Source: Fibrobacter sp. UWB15 (GTDB lineage: Bacteria; Fibrobacterota; Fibrobacteria; Fibrobacterales; Fibrobacteraceae). From it: a DNA stretch of 64,000 bases. Below, piece after piece: positions 53,220 to 61,515 of the stretch. Each line of letters opens with the position of its first letter. Within the stretch, counting starts at the first letter, position 1. The stretch covers positions 1 through 64,000 of the forward strand of contig NZ_FXBA01000010.1 of NCBI RefSeq assembly GCF_900177705.1. The letters run 5' to 3'. The translations under genes and the position numbers were made by a program. The notes beneath the pieces were generated by a model that had not been told where the DNA came from, made no database searches, and saw only the letters and a program-made list of their open reading frames with translations.

Positions 53220-54995
53220 ATGAGGAAATTCGTGATAAAAGTTCTATTCGCAACGGCGGTAGCCTTGTCTTTTTATGGCTGTGGTGATGGTGATTCCAGT
53301 AGCAGTGACAGGATCGTTGCGGTTATAGAAGAGCCTAAGATTGACCGCTGCTATGATACTTATGGCGTAGATGCTGATTCCGGATGGTCTGAAAGCATTT
53401 CTGCCGGCAGTTATCTAGAAGAAACGGTGTGTGATAAAGTGTCCGAGCGCATGAACCTTATGCTTTCTTTTTATGCAAGGTGCGTTTCGGCTGACTACAA
53501 CAAAGTAAAAAATCGTTTTGATATCGAAGTCATCACCGAAAGGGGCTACAATCACCTTTGGGCCGATGTCAAGGATTGCAAGTATAAATTGGGAACCGAA
53601 GACAATTACCAGTTTAACTATTTTGTCGCAAATTCTCCCGAATGGACTTTTGACGAATGCTATTGCAAAACGGAAGACAGTGTCGCGTATTACCGCAATG
53701 TAGATTTGAGTGCCCCCGAAGGAATTTCGAGTTCCTCGGTACAGGTTAGCTCTTCGTCGCAGTTTACGAAATCGTCCAGTTCGTCTAAAGGAGCAAAAAG
53801 TTCATCGTCACGTAAAGAAGATTCCAGCAGCAGCGAATTTGTCCTTGTGACCGACGAATTCGTAGAGATCGGGACCCAGGAATGGATGACCAGGAATCTG
53901 GATATTGCTGTAGAAGGAAGTCGTTGCTATGACGATGATCCTGCCAATTGCGAAAAGTATGGCCGAATCTATACTTGGGCGCAAGCTATGGCAATCGACA
54001 CTAAGTACGATCGCGAAGAACTCGGGTTCCTGATTACGCCGTATCGTGGAATTTGCCCCGAAGGTTCACACTTGCCGACGGATGATGAATGGACGGAACT
54101 TAACGAATATATCGAAGAACATCCTGAATACAAGGCGTATTTTACGAACCAGATTGGCGGTGCGTATGACTGGAAGGCTTTCTATCGGGACGAAGATGTA
54201 GAAACGGTTTTCTGGACCGCTACGGAGTACGATGTGACGGGAACGGCTTTCGGGTTTGAATTCGCATGGATTTGGGCGTATCGCAAGGACGGCTCTATCG
54301 CAAGGAGTAACCCGCACAAGTATATGGGCGCATATGTTCGTTGCGTCAAGGGCGATGGACTTGTGTTGGTGATATCTTCGAGTAGCGCAGCCGAGTCTTC
54401 TTCCAGCGATGAATCTTCATCTAGTGTCGAATCTTCTTCTAGCGAAGACATTGTAGATGATTCGTGGAAGGACTACGAATATCCCGACTTGGGACGCGTA
54501 GAGATTGGTGATCAGGTATGGACCACCAAGAATTTGGAAGTTCCTATGAAGAATAGCCGCTGCTACGCAGATGAAGAAGAGAACTGCGAAAAATATGGCA
54601 GACTGTATACTTGGGCGACGGCGATGGCGGTGAGTACGAAGTATGACCGCGAACAGTTGGGCGAAATTGAGTTGCCGTATCGTGGAATTTGCCCGGAAGG
54701 AACGCATATTCCGAGTCAAGATGAATGGCTTACCCTTTATAATTATGCTTTGAGGAACCCCGATGCAATCGCTAACTTTACAAATCAGCTTGGGGGTGAA
54801 TACGAATATTACGGCAAGTATATCAAGATTGGAGAACAAGCGCTTTTCTGGAGTACGACGGAATACGATGTGACCGGTACGTCGCACAAATTTGAATATG
54901 CGTACCTTTGGGCCTACCGTAAGGATTCGTCCATAGGTATGGATAATGCACACAAATATACCGCAGCCTATATTCGCTGCATTTACAACAACTAG
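53220..54995 (+). CDS. Lipoprotein with two FISUMP domains and Ser-rich linkers
   Basis: A 591-residue predicted lipoprotein (lipobox LSFYGCGDG). An N-terminal unrecognised Cys-containing region (about residues 35-170) leads to a poly-Ser linker. The first FISUMP domain (EFVEIGTQEWMTRNLDIAVE through YVRCVKG) is separated from the second (EIGDQVWTTKNLEVPMKN through YIRCIYN) by a second Ser/Glu linker. The two are clearly related by duplication. ATG 53220 is preferred over TTG 53196. It precedes the phosphohexomutase by 12 bases. Confidence 0.85.
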   Translation: MRKFVIKVLFATAVALSFYGCGDGDSSSSDRIVAVIEEPKIDRCYDTYGVDADSGWSESISAGSYLEETVCDKVSERMNLMLSFYARCVSADYNKVKNRFDIEVITERGYNHLWADVKDCKYKLGTEDNYQFNYFVANSPEWTFDECYCKTEDSVAYYRNVDLSAPEGISSSSVQVSSSSQFTKSSSSSKGAKSSSSRKEDSSSSEFVLVTDEFVEIGTQEWMTRNLDIAVEGSRCYDDDPANCEKYGRIYTWAQAMAIDTKYDREELGFLITPYRGICPEGSHLPTDDEWTELNEYIEEHPEYKAYFTNQIGGAYDWKAFYRDEDVETVFWTATEYDVTGTAFGFEFAWIWAYRKDGSIARSNPHKYMGAYVRCVKGDGLVLVISSSSAAESSSSDESSSSVESSSSEDIVDDSWKDYEYPDLGRVEIGDQVWTTKNLEVPMKNSRCYADEEENCEKYGRLYTWATAMAVSTKYDREQLGEIELPYRGICPEGTHIPSQDEWLTLYNYALRNPDAIANFTNQLGGEYEYYGKYIKIGEQALFWSTTEYDVTGTSHKFEYAYLWAYRKDSSIGMDNAHKYTAAYIRCIYNN

Positions 54996-55007
54996 CTTGA
55001 GGTTTTT

Positions 55008-56543
55008 ATGAGCATTTCGATGCAAGAAGTAATGAAACAGTCCGGCGTGGCATTCGGTACAAGCGGTGCCCGCGGCCTGGTGACGGCAATGACGGACCGC
55101 GTGTGCTATGTGTACGCGCGCTCGTTCATCAAGTACTGCGAGGCTAGCTACAAGTGCGATCACACGATTGCGATTGCAGGTGACTTGCGTCCGAGTACCG
55201 AACGCATCTTGAAGGCCTTGGTGAAGGCTGGCGAAGATTCTTCTTGGAAGGTGATTTACTGCGGACGCATTCCGAGCCCGGCAATCGCATTGTACGGTAT
55301 CGACAAGGCGCTCCCGACCATCATGGTGACGGGTAGCCACATTCCGGCCGACCGTAACGGTATCAAGTTCAACCACCCGCAGGGCGAAATCACCAAGAAA
55401 GACGAACAGGGAATTGTTTCGCAGTCGGTGGATTTCGACGAGTCGATTTTCGATGCGAAGGGCATGCTCAAGAATGCCCCCGCGCTCCCGGCTGTCGAAA
55501 CGGAAGCCGAAGAAAATTATTGCAAGCGCTATCCGGAATTTTTCGGTACTAAAGCTTTGCAAGGCCTCACGATTGGCGTGTACCAGCATTCCGCCGTGGG
55601 CCGCGACATCGTGGTGAAGGTGCTCGAAAGCTTGGGCGCGACCGTCAAGCCTTTTGCCCGCAGCGAAACCTTTATTCCGGTCGATACCGAAGCGATCCGT
55701 AAAGAAGACGAGGACTTGGCCCGCGAATTTGCGCACAAGGATTTCGTAGATGCCATCTTCAGTACCGATGGCGATAGCGACCGCCCGCTTTTGGCAGACG
55801 ATGTAGGCATGTGGCTGCGTGGCGACGTGCTGGGCATCCTGGCTGCCCAGGCGCTAGGTATCAAGCGCATTGCAACTCCGGTGAGTTGCAACACGTCGCT
55901 CGAAAAATGCGGCTCTTTCGAGAAGATTTGCCGCACGCGAATCGGAAGCCCGTACGTGATTGCCGGCATGGAAAGCCTGGTCGATGCAAACGACGCAAGT
56001 GTCTCTGTTGCAGGCTACGAGGCAAATGGCGGATTCCTGCTGCAGACAAACCTCACGCGCAGTTTCGAAGACGGTGGCACTCGCACGCTTCCGGCTCTCC
56101 CGACTCGCGACGCGCTTCTCCCGATGATTGCCGTGATGGTGATGGTTCGCGAACAGAAAATGTGCGTGGTCGATTTGCTCAAGAAGCTTCCGAAGCGCTT
56201 TACGGTGAGTGACCGCCTCAAAGAATTCCCGACCGAAGTGTCGAAGGCAAAGCTCGCTGAAATCCGCGAAAAGAAACTCGGCGCAAAACTCTTTGGTTCG
56301 CTTACTGCAAAGCCTTCCAAGTTCAAGCCTAAGGATGGCCCGGCCCCGAAGCCGTTCCACGGCGAAGTCGTCTCGATTGATGAAACCGACGGCTACCGCA
56401 TGGAATTCGATTCCGGCGATATCGTGCACCTGCGCCCGAGCGGCAACGCTCCGGAATTTCGCTGCTACGTGGAAACCGAAGCCAAGGACCGCTCCGCCGA
56501 ATTGCTCGCCGGCTGCATGAAGATTATGGAATCCTGGCGCTAG
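55008..56543 (+). CDS. Phosphohexomutase (phosphomannomutase/phosphoglucomutase family)
   Basis: A 511-residue alpha-D-phosphohexomutase. Visible sites are FGTSGARGLV near the N-terminus, the phosphoserine loop VTGSHIPADRNGIKF (Ser110), the metal loop DGDSDRP (Asp254, 256, 258), and the phosphate-binding RPSGNAPEFRCYVE. The loop TGSHIP replaces the usual TASHNP. Substrate (mannose, glucose or glucosamine phosphate) cannot be told by eye. The product would feed envelope polysaccharides or glycogen. It follows the double-FISUMP gene closely. Confidence 0.88.
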   Translation: MSISMQEVMKQSGVAFGTSGARGLVTAMTDRVCYVYARSFIKYCEASYKCDHTIAIAGDLRPSTERILKALVKAGEDSSWKVIYCGRIPSPAIALYGIDKALPTIMVTGSHIPADRNGIKFNHPQGEITKKDEQGIVSQSVDFDESIFDAKGMLKNAPALPAVETEAEENYCKRYPEFFGTKALQGLTIGVYQHSAVGRDIVVKVLESLGATVKPFARSETFIPVDTEAIRKEDEDLAREFAHKDFVDAIFSTDGDSDRPLLADDVGMWLRGDVLGILAAQALGIKRIATPVSCNTSLEKCGSFEKICRTRIGSPYVIAGMESLVDANDASVSVAGYEANGGFLLQTNLTRSFEDGGTRTLPALPTRDALLPMIAVMVMVREQKMCVVDLLKKLPKRFTVSDRLKEFPTEVSKAKLAEIREKKLGAKLFGSLTAKPSKFKPKDGPAPKPFHGEVVSIDETDGYRMEFDSGDIVHLRPSGNAPEFRCYVETEAKDRSAELLAGCMKIMESWR

Positions 56544-56544
56544 A

Positions 56545-56611
56545 TGTCATGCTGAGGAAACTCAGCATCAGCATTACTTCGCCAGCGTCATGCTGACGAA
56601 GGTCAGCATCA
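56545..56611. repeat. Two tandem hairpins between converging genes
   Basis: Two units, each GTCATGCTGA...TCAGCATCAGC, fold as ATGCTGAG-GAAA-CTCAGCAT and ATGCTGAC-GAAG-GTCAGCAT. They fill the gap between the phosphohexomutase and murJ stops and resemble dispersed intergenic palindromes. No T-run follows. Confidence 0.6.
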
Positions 56612-56613
56612 GC

Positions 56614-58206
56614 TTATCTCGCCAAATGTAATTTCCTCATTATTTTGCCAAGGAGTTCGTTGAGAATATCCTTGGCATCTTTGCTTCCGAGGTAACGCTG
56701 GATAATCAGCGTGAGCGTGAAGAGCAAAATGCCTGCAGCGCACGCGTAAACCACGAGTACCACGAAGTTTGCTTCGCGTACGAATGTGCCCGAGACGCGG
56801 TCAAGCCCGACAGCGGCTGCAATCATGATACCGAAGGCAACGAGTGCGCGCGCCATGTTCAAGAGAGCGTCTTTCATGCCGTCGGTGCCGTTTTTCTTGG
56901 CCCACATAAAGATCATCGAAATCACCTGCAGCAAGGCGCCGGTAGCGCCGATAATCGGCACGCTCTTGATGCCGAGTCCCACTTCAGGTGCGCCGAGCAG
57001 AATGTAAGCGGGAATGGTTGCGGCAAAAATGCCCGTATTCAAAAGGGTCGGGACCCACATGCGTTCGCAGGCATAAAAACTACGCACGAGCACCGCTTGC
57101 AGGCAAAGGCCAAGGCTCACGGGCAGGTACCAGCGCAAAATTTCAGAAATTGCTTCGGTGGTTTCACGCTGGAAGGCTCCGCGTTCAAAGAGAATGCGAA
57201 CAGCGGGGAAGCTCAATGCCCACACGGCAACCACGGCCGGAATCAAGATGCAGAACATGCGTGAAAGGCTCTTCCAGATTTTGCGGTTCAGCTGGCCAAA
57301 ATCGCCTTCTTTTACGAGGCGGGCCATATCAGGGTAGCTTGTGACACTCACCGAGAATCCAAAGACGGCCACCAGCGTGTACATCACGCGGTAAGCATAG
57401 TTCAAGCTTGAAATGCCGCTGGTACCGAAGTTTGCGCCAAAACTACGGATAATAAATTCAAGACCGAACATGGAGCCCACACCAAGCGACATCGGGAGCA
57501 TCATCTTGAAATAGCGAACGATATCGGGGTGAGTCGGCTGCACCAAGAGTTCATAATGCACGCCGCCACGCCGGGCGCCTAAAATCTGCAAGGCAAAGAA
57601 CCCGATAAAGGCGCCGACCGGCACGCCCCAGGCGAATCCTTCCAGGCCGTATTCCGTGCCGGTGAACTTTTCGAGCGCAAGCCCTAAAGCGCCACCGCCC
57701 ACAATCGCCACGTTGTAAATCAGGCCCGTCAGCGACGGAATCAAGAACTGCTTGCGGGTGTGCTGCACCGCGACCAAAATGCTCCCGACAAAAATGAAAA
57801 CCTGTCCCGGCAAAATGATGCGGCCATAGTAAGCGGCGCGCTCGATCAGTTCCGGCGTGGCTCCCTCGACCGTCAAGAGTTGCAAAAGTTCCTTCATCCA
57901 AATGAACGCGGGCACCACCAAAATCAAGAGCGCAATCCCGAAAGTATTCAACACGTTGCTAAAGAACTTCCAACTGCCCTTCTCGTCGCCGGCCACCTTG
58001 TAGCCCGTAAAAATCGGGATAAAGATAATCGACAAAAATCCGGTGCTCACCACGTGATTCAAAATGTCCGGAATCATGAACGCAAGGTCAAGAGCGTTCT
58101 TTTCAAGCGACACGCCCGCGGCATGCGCCAAAAGCATTTCGCGGAAAATTCCGAGCACGCGGCTCAAAAGCATCGAAACGGCAACGATAATAGCGGCTTT
58201 ATTCAT
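56614..58206 (-). CDS. murJ: Lipid II flippase MurJ
   Basis: A 530-residue inner-membrane protein of the MviN/MurJ family with about 14 hydrophobic segments. It begins AAIIVAVSMLLSRVLGIFRE and contains PDILNHVVSTGFLS, LSRMFCILIPAVVAVWALSF, RILFERGAF and RSFYACERMWVP, typical of MurJ. It flips lipid-linked peptidoglycan precursor to the periplasmic face. Length is normal. It converges with the phosphohexomutase, with palindromic repeats between. Confidence 0.93.
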   Translation of the reverse strand: MNKAAIIVAVSMLLSRVLGIFREMLLAHAAGVSLEKNALDLAFMIPDILNHVVSTGFLSIIFIPIFTGYKVAGDEKGSWKFFSNVLNTFGIALLILVVPAFIWMKELLQLLTVEGATPELIERAAYYGRIILPGQVFIFVGSILVAVQHTRKQFLIPSLTGLIYNVAIVGGGALGLALEKFTGTEYGLEGFAWGVPVGAFIGFFALQILGARRGGVHYELLVQPTHPDIVRYFKMMLPMSLGVGSMFGLEFIIRSFGANFGTSGISSLNYAYRVMYTLVAVFGFSVSVTSYPDMARLVKEGDFGQLNRKIWKSLSRMFCILIPAVVAVWALSFPAVRILFERGAFQRETTEAISEILRWYLPVSLGLCLQAVLVRSFYACERMWVPTLLNTGIFAATIPAYILLGAPEVGLGIKSVPIIGATGALLQVISMIFMWAKKNGTDGMKDALLNMARALVAFGIMIAAAVGLDRVSGTFVREANFVVLVVYACAAGILLFTLTLIIQRYLGSKDAKDILNELLGKIMRKLHLAR

Positions 58207-58210
58207 AAAC

Positions 58211-58239
58211 TAGTACGAAGTAGACAGTAGGAAGTTGGA
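58211..58239. repeat. Heptamer tandem repeat, inverted copy
   Basis: On the minus strand this reads CAACTTC, CTACTGT, CTACTTC, GTAC, the same seven-base family as 21235-21261 and 51381-51399. It lies just upstream of murJ. Confidence 0.55.
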
Positions 58240-58344
58240 AGTGGCCTGTGGAATGGAATTTCTCATTCCTCATCGCTAAAAGGTAGTAATAAGCAATGGG
58301 GGCGCTTTTTCTTTCGTCTATTTTATTTATCTATATTTAGGGAT

Positions 58345-59343
58345 ATGAAGAAGATTATTACGGCCCTTTTCTCTCTGGCAGCAATCTCGTTTGCCGCAAA
58401 CGTTCAAGTCCTTGCCCCCGAAGGTGCGGAATTTGCGCCCGATGCCCCGAGCATGGTGCAATCTATTGTGCGCGCCTCCGTGAGCCAGACGGGCAATACC
58501 CCGGTTGACGGCAGCGCCGAAATCCAGCTGCGCACCAACGTCATGACTATGGGTTCCTCCTTCGTGGTGGTCTGCGAACAGGTCAAGGACGGTTCCGTGG
58601 TCGGTAGCGGCAAACAGAAGGCCGGCTCCGTAGACGACCTCGACGTGGCCATTGAAGGTGCCGTAAAGTCCGCCCTTGCCAATGTGGCTGACGATAACAG
58701 TGCAAGCGATGATACGTACGCCTCTACGACAAGCCGCTCGGAACCCGATGTCGTCGTGCTCGTGCCCGCCGACCGTAACGACGGCGACCCGAACGACAAC
58801 TTTGCCCACAAGCGCCCCACCCGCAACTACGTGAGCTACGGTCTGGGTGCTGCGATTTGGCACAACTACAAATTCAAGGATCCCGGCTGCGACAAGTCTC
58901 GTAATCCCGATGCATGCCATGAACTTTATGACACCGACCGTGCTTGGGAGCAGGCCTTTGTGTTCCATTACGCTCGTATTTTCGAAGTGATTCCGAAGGC
59001 TGCCATTACCATCGTGAACAACATGAACATGTCTTTTGGCGATGCATGGCAGTGGCACGAATCCTTCTTGCTGGGCGGCCGTTTCTTCCCCAGCACCGGG
59101 ACAATCACCCCGTTTTTAGGAGCAGGCTTTGGTCTTGGCATTCAGGTGGACGACCATTACAGCGAAGACTCAGAAGGTTTTGCCTTGGGTCTTGCCGGTG
59201 GTGCAGAACTGGGTGTCATCTTCTTCCGCAATTCGGCAACGCAACTTGAAATTGGTCTTGCATGGGATGCATTGTGGGATGGCTTTGAAAGCTTTGACCG
59301 TCGCTTTGGTGCCGGCAGCTTCTATATTGCAATCAACTACTAA
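58345..59343 (+). CDS. Predicted outer-membrane protein
   Basis: A 332-residue protein with a signal peptide (ALFSLAAISFAANV). An N-terminal half (about residues 20-150) contains VVVCEQVKDGSVVGSGKQKA and a Ser/Asp-rich hinge. A C-terminal half of glycine-rich strands (YVSYGLGAAIWHNYKF, TPFLGAGFGLGIQV, LGLAGGAELGVIFF) ends GAGSFYIAINY, suggesting a small barrel. No family is recognised. Two cysteines lie in a DPGCDKSRNPDACH loop. It is transcribed alone, with a strong terminator. Confidence 0.7.
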   Translation: MKKIITALFSLAAISFAANVQVLAPEGAEFAPDAPSMVQSIVRASVSQTGNTPVDGSAEIQLRTNVMTMGSSFVVVCEQVKDGSVVGSGKQKAGSVDDLDVAIEGAVKSALANVADDNSASDDTYASTTSRSEPDVVVLVPADRNDGDPNDNFAHKRPTRNYVSYGLGAAIWHNYKFKDPGCDKSRNPDACHELYDTDRAWEQAFVFHYARIFEVIPKAAITIVNNMNMSFGDAWQWHESFLLGGRFFPSTGTITPFLGAGFGLGIQVDDHYSEDSEGFALGLAGGAELGVIFFRNSATQLEIGLAWDALWDGFESFDRRFGAGSFYIAINY

Positions 59344-59369
59344 TTGCTAGTTGGCTGCTCTATAATTTT

Positions 59370-59403
59370 GGCCATTAGAGGATCTCTAATGGCCGTTTTT
59401 TTG
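59370..59403 (+). terminator. Intrinsic terminator after the 58.3 kb gene
   Basis: GGCCATTAGAG (59370-59380) pairs perfectly with CTCTAATGGCC (59384-59394), followed by GTTTTTTT. Confidence 0.92.
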
Positions 59404-59420
59404 TGAAAAGGATTGACGAA

Positions 59421-59510
59421 CTAGCCGTAAATAAAGCCCAGCATCACCGCTGCGACGACTAGCAGGACAATCTGTTTGACAATTTGCATTTCGTTCGAGT
59501 TCATACCCAT
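59421..59510 (-). CDS. Possible small membrane protein (29 aa)
   Basis: A 29-codon minus-strand frame in a 328-base gap. A polar N-terminus (MGMNSNEMQIVKQ) is followed by a single hydrophobic segment IVLLVVAAVMLGFIYG and a stop. The hydrophobic run looks like one transmembrane helix, which is unlikely in random sequence but possible. No strong ribosome-binding site is seen, and the methionine at residue 3 could be the start. The rest of the gap is A+T-rich with nothing recognisable except the upstream terminator. Confidence 0.4.
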   Translation of the reverse strand: MGMNSNEMQIVKQIVLLVVAAVMLGFIYG

Positions 59511-59671
59511 AAAATACAATTATCGGGGGTGCAAAAAAAGCCATGTAAGCAATGTTTAATGTTACATATGTAAACAGTGTGACGAAGATTACAGGACTTT
59601 TTCCTTTGAAAAGGGGGTTGGGGATGTTTTTGCGGGTTAAATTAGAGTATATTTCTTGTTGAGAGGGAGCG

Positions 59672-60772
59672 ATGAAGATAAGAAGGACTTTAATTGCTCA
59701 AGTGCTAAGTATCGTACTGTGGCTGTCGGTCACAGTGTGTTTTGCGCAAAATCCGAATCTTCATATCTATTTGGCCTTCGGTCAATCTAACATGTCCGGA
59801 GTCGCTCCTATTACAAAAGAGGACTTCATTCACAATCCTCGTTTCCTTGTCTTGCGGTCTGTAAACCTTTCTTCTCAAAAGATGGGTAAGTTTTATATGG
59901 CGACACCGCCCTTGGGAAATTCCGGAGCCGGAATAGGACCTCTTGATTTCTTCGGACGTGCGATGGCTGAATCTTTGCCGGACAGCATTAGGGTGGCTGT
60001 GGTCAATGTTTCTATTGGTGGGCAAAGCATAGACTTGTTTGACAAGGACCGTTATCAGGAATACCTCAAGAGGTCTCTTAAGGAAGGCGACTCTTGGTGG
60101 GAACCGTACTTGAAGGAATATGGCGGAAACCTGTATCAGCGATTGGTGGATTTGGGAAAGATTGCAAAGCGTCAAGGCGTCATCAAGGGAATCCTTTTTC
60201 ACCAAGGTGAAGCCGACGCCCTTAGGGAAGACTGGCCGACCCGAGTCCGGAAGGTGTACCGCGATCTTATGGCGGACCTGAAACTCGATTCGACAAAGGT
60301 GCCTTTTCTCATGGGTGAATTCGTGACATCAGAAATGGGCGGTCAAATGGGTTGGCGAAACCCGACGGTGGAACGTACGGTAGAAATGATTCCGAATGCG
60401 CACTTGATTTCGGCTAAAGGTTGCCCCGGCCTGAACGAAAACGGAATCTATCTGCACTTTACGCGCGAAGGTTACGAAATGTTGGGAAGGCGTTATGCAG
60501 ACACGATGCTCAAGCTGCTAGGCGAGTATAGCGAACCCCGCAAAGGTTTGTCCTTCAACGAGTATATATCCATGCAACAGACCGGTAGGCATTTCTCCAT
60601 TTTTGGTGCACCTGCCAATGCTCGAATCAAGCTATTCGATCTGCAAGGAAACGTACTTGGCGTACTAGTCGGCAAAGGCGGGGAACTCCCGCCCAACGCC
60701 TGTGGCCGCACCATAGCCGTGGTGGAATCTCGCAGGCGTATATTAGCTCGCTTTGTCTTTGACGTGGATTAA
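59672..60772 (+). CDS. Secreted SASA/CE6-type acetyl esterase
   Basis: A 366-residue secreted esterase. The signal ends near VCFAQNPN. The sialate O-acetylesterase/CE6 SGNH-like fold shows nucleophile Ser39 in FGQSNMSG, the VSIGGQSID and LFHQGEADA blocks, and LHFTREGYEMLG with the likely catalytic His. CE6 enzymes remove acetyl groups from xylan, which would help the GH10 enzyme. The last 70 residues (ARIKLFDLQGNVLG) resemble the sorting-type C-termini of the GH8 and GH26 proteins. Confidence 0.82.
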   Translation: MKIRRTLIAQVLSIVLWLSVTVCFAQNPNLHIYLAFGQSNMSGVAPITKEDFIHNPRFLVLRSVNLSSQKMGKFYMATPPLGNSGAGIGPLDFFGRAMAESLPDSIRVAVVNVSIGGQSIDLFDKDRYQEYLKRSLKEGDSWWEPYLKEYGGNLYQRLVDLGKIAKRQGVIKGILFHQGEADALREDWPTRVRKVYRDLMADLKLDSTKVPFLMGEFVTSEMGGQMGWRNPTVERTVEMIPNAHLISAKGCPGLNENGIYLHFTREGYEMLGRRYADTMLKLLGEYSEPRKGLSFNEYISMQQTGRHFSIFGAPANARIKLFDLQGNVLGVLVGKGGELPPNACGRTIAVVESRRRILARFVFDVD

Positions 60773-60837
60773 GCCTGGATTTTTTTGTATATTTGAGATA
60801 GCTGGTTAAGTACTAGCCCGTGTTTTTAGATCGTTAA

Positions 60838-60870
60838 TTCGCATTATGTGCGAAAGCGGTCTTTTTTTTT
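60838..60870 (+). terminator. Hairpin with T-run between the esterase and DprA-like genes
   Basis: TTCGCA (60838-60843) pairs with TGCGAA (60849-60854), then AGCGGTC and nine or more T residues. The 12-base spacing from stem to T-run core is longer than usual. Confidence 0.45.
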
Positions 60871-60902
60871 ATGCGGTAAAAACAAACCGAACAGGAGTAC
60901 AG

Positions 60903-61388
60903 ATGAAGGAATTTGAAATTGTCGGAATGAAGACGATGGGCAATATGGAACTGTTGCAGAAACCCCGAGCCCGTATAGGTGTTTATGCATCGCGGCAGCT
61001 GGATGGTGCTGAAGGCATTATTAGGGAACAATGGGCCATAGCGAAGGGGCGGCAGCGCAAGTGCATTGTCGGCACGTTTCATTCGCGCTCGGAATGCGAA
61101 ATTCTTTATTACGTATTGAAGTACGGCGGTTCTGCCGTGTGGTTCATGGGCTGCAAGCTGCCGGATACCCTGCCCGATTTCTGCAAGAAGGCCGTGAAGA
61201 GCGGGCGCCTGCTGATGGTGTCGTGCTTCAACCGCGAAAGGCACAACCTCGCGACTGCCAGGTACTGCATGCACATGGTCGATCTCGCGTCGAGCTACCT
61301 CGTGTTTTGGGCGCTGGAAGGCAGCCGTATGCTCGGCCCCATTCACGCCCGCGCCGTCGCCCGCGGCAAGTGGGTGGAATGCTTTTGA
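60903..61388 (+). CDS. DprA-like Rossmann-fold protein
   Basis: A 161-residue protein from ATG 60903, with AGGAGT ahead. It has the layout of short DprA/Smf-related or LOG-like Rossmann proteins: IGVYASRQLDGAE, IVGTFHSRSECEILYYVLKY, GSAVWFMGCKLPDTLP and SGRLLMVSCFN. It is much shorter than full DprA and lacks the N-terminal SAM-like domain. A nucleic-acid or nucleotide-binding role is inferred. It has no clear operon partner, and a metalloprotease-like gene converges downstream. Confidence 0.65.
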   Translation: MKEFEIVGMKTMGNMELLQKPRARIGVYASRQLDGAEGIIREQWAIAKGRQRKCIVGTFHSRSECEILYYVLKYGGSAVWFMGCKLPDTLPDFCKKAVKSGRLLMVSCFNRERHNLATARYCMHMVDLASSYLVFWALEGSRMLGPIHARAVARGKWVECF

Positions 61389-61515
61389 GTAAAATATAAA
61401 ACTTGACTTTTGTAATGCGAAACCAAAATAGTTCACTTCGACGAAATACAGTGAACCATATCTTCATTTTCCCAAAATACATTATGAATCTGAGATTCAG
61501 AAGAACTTTGTTTAG

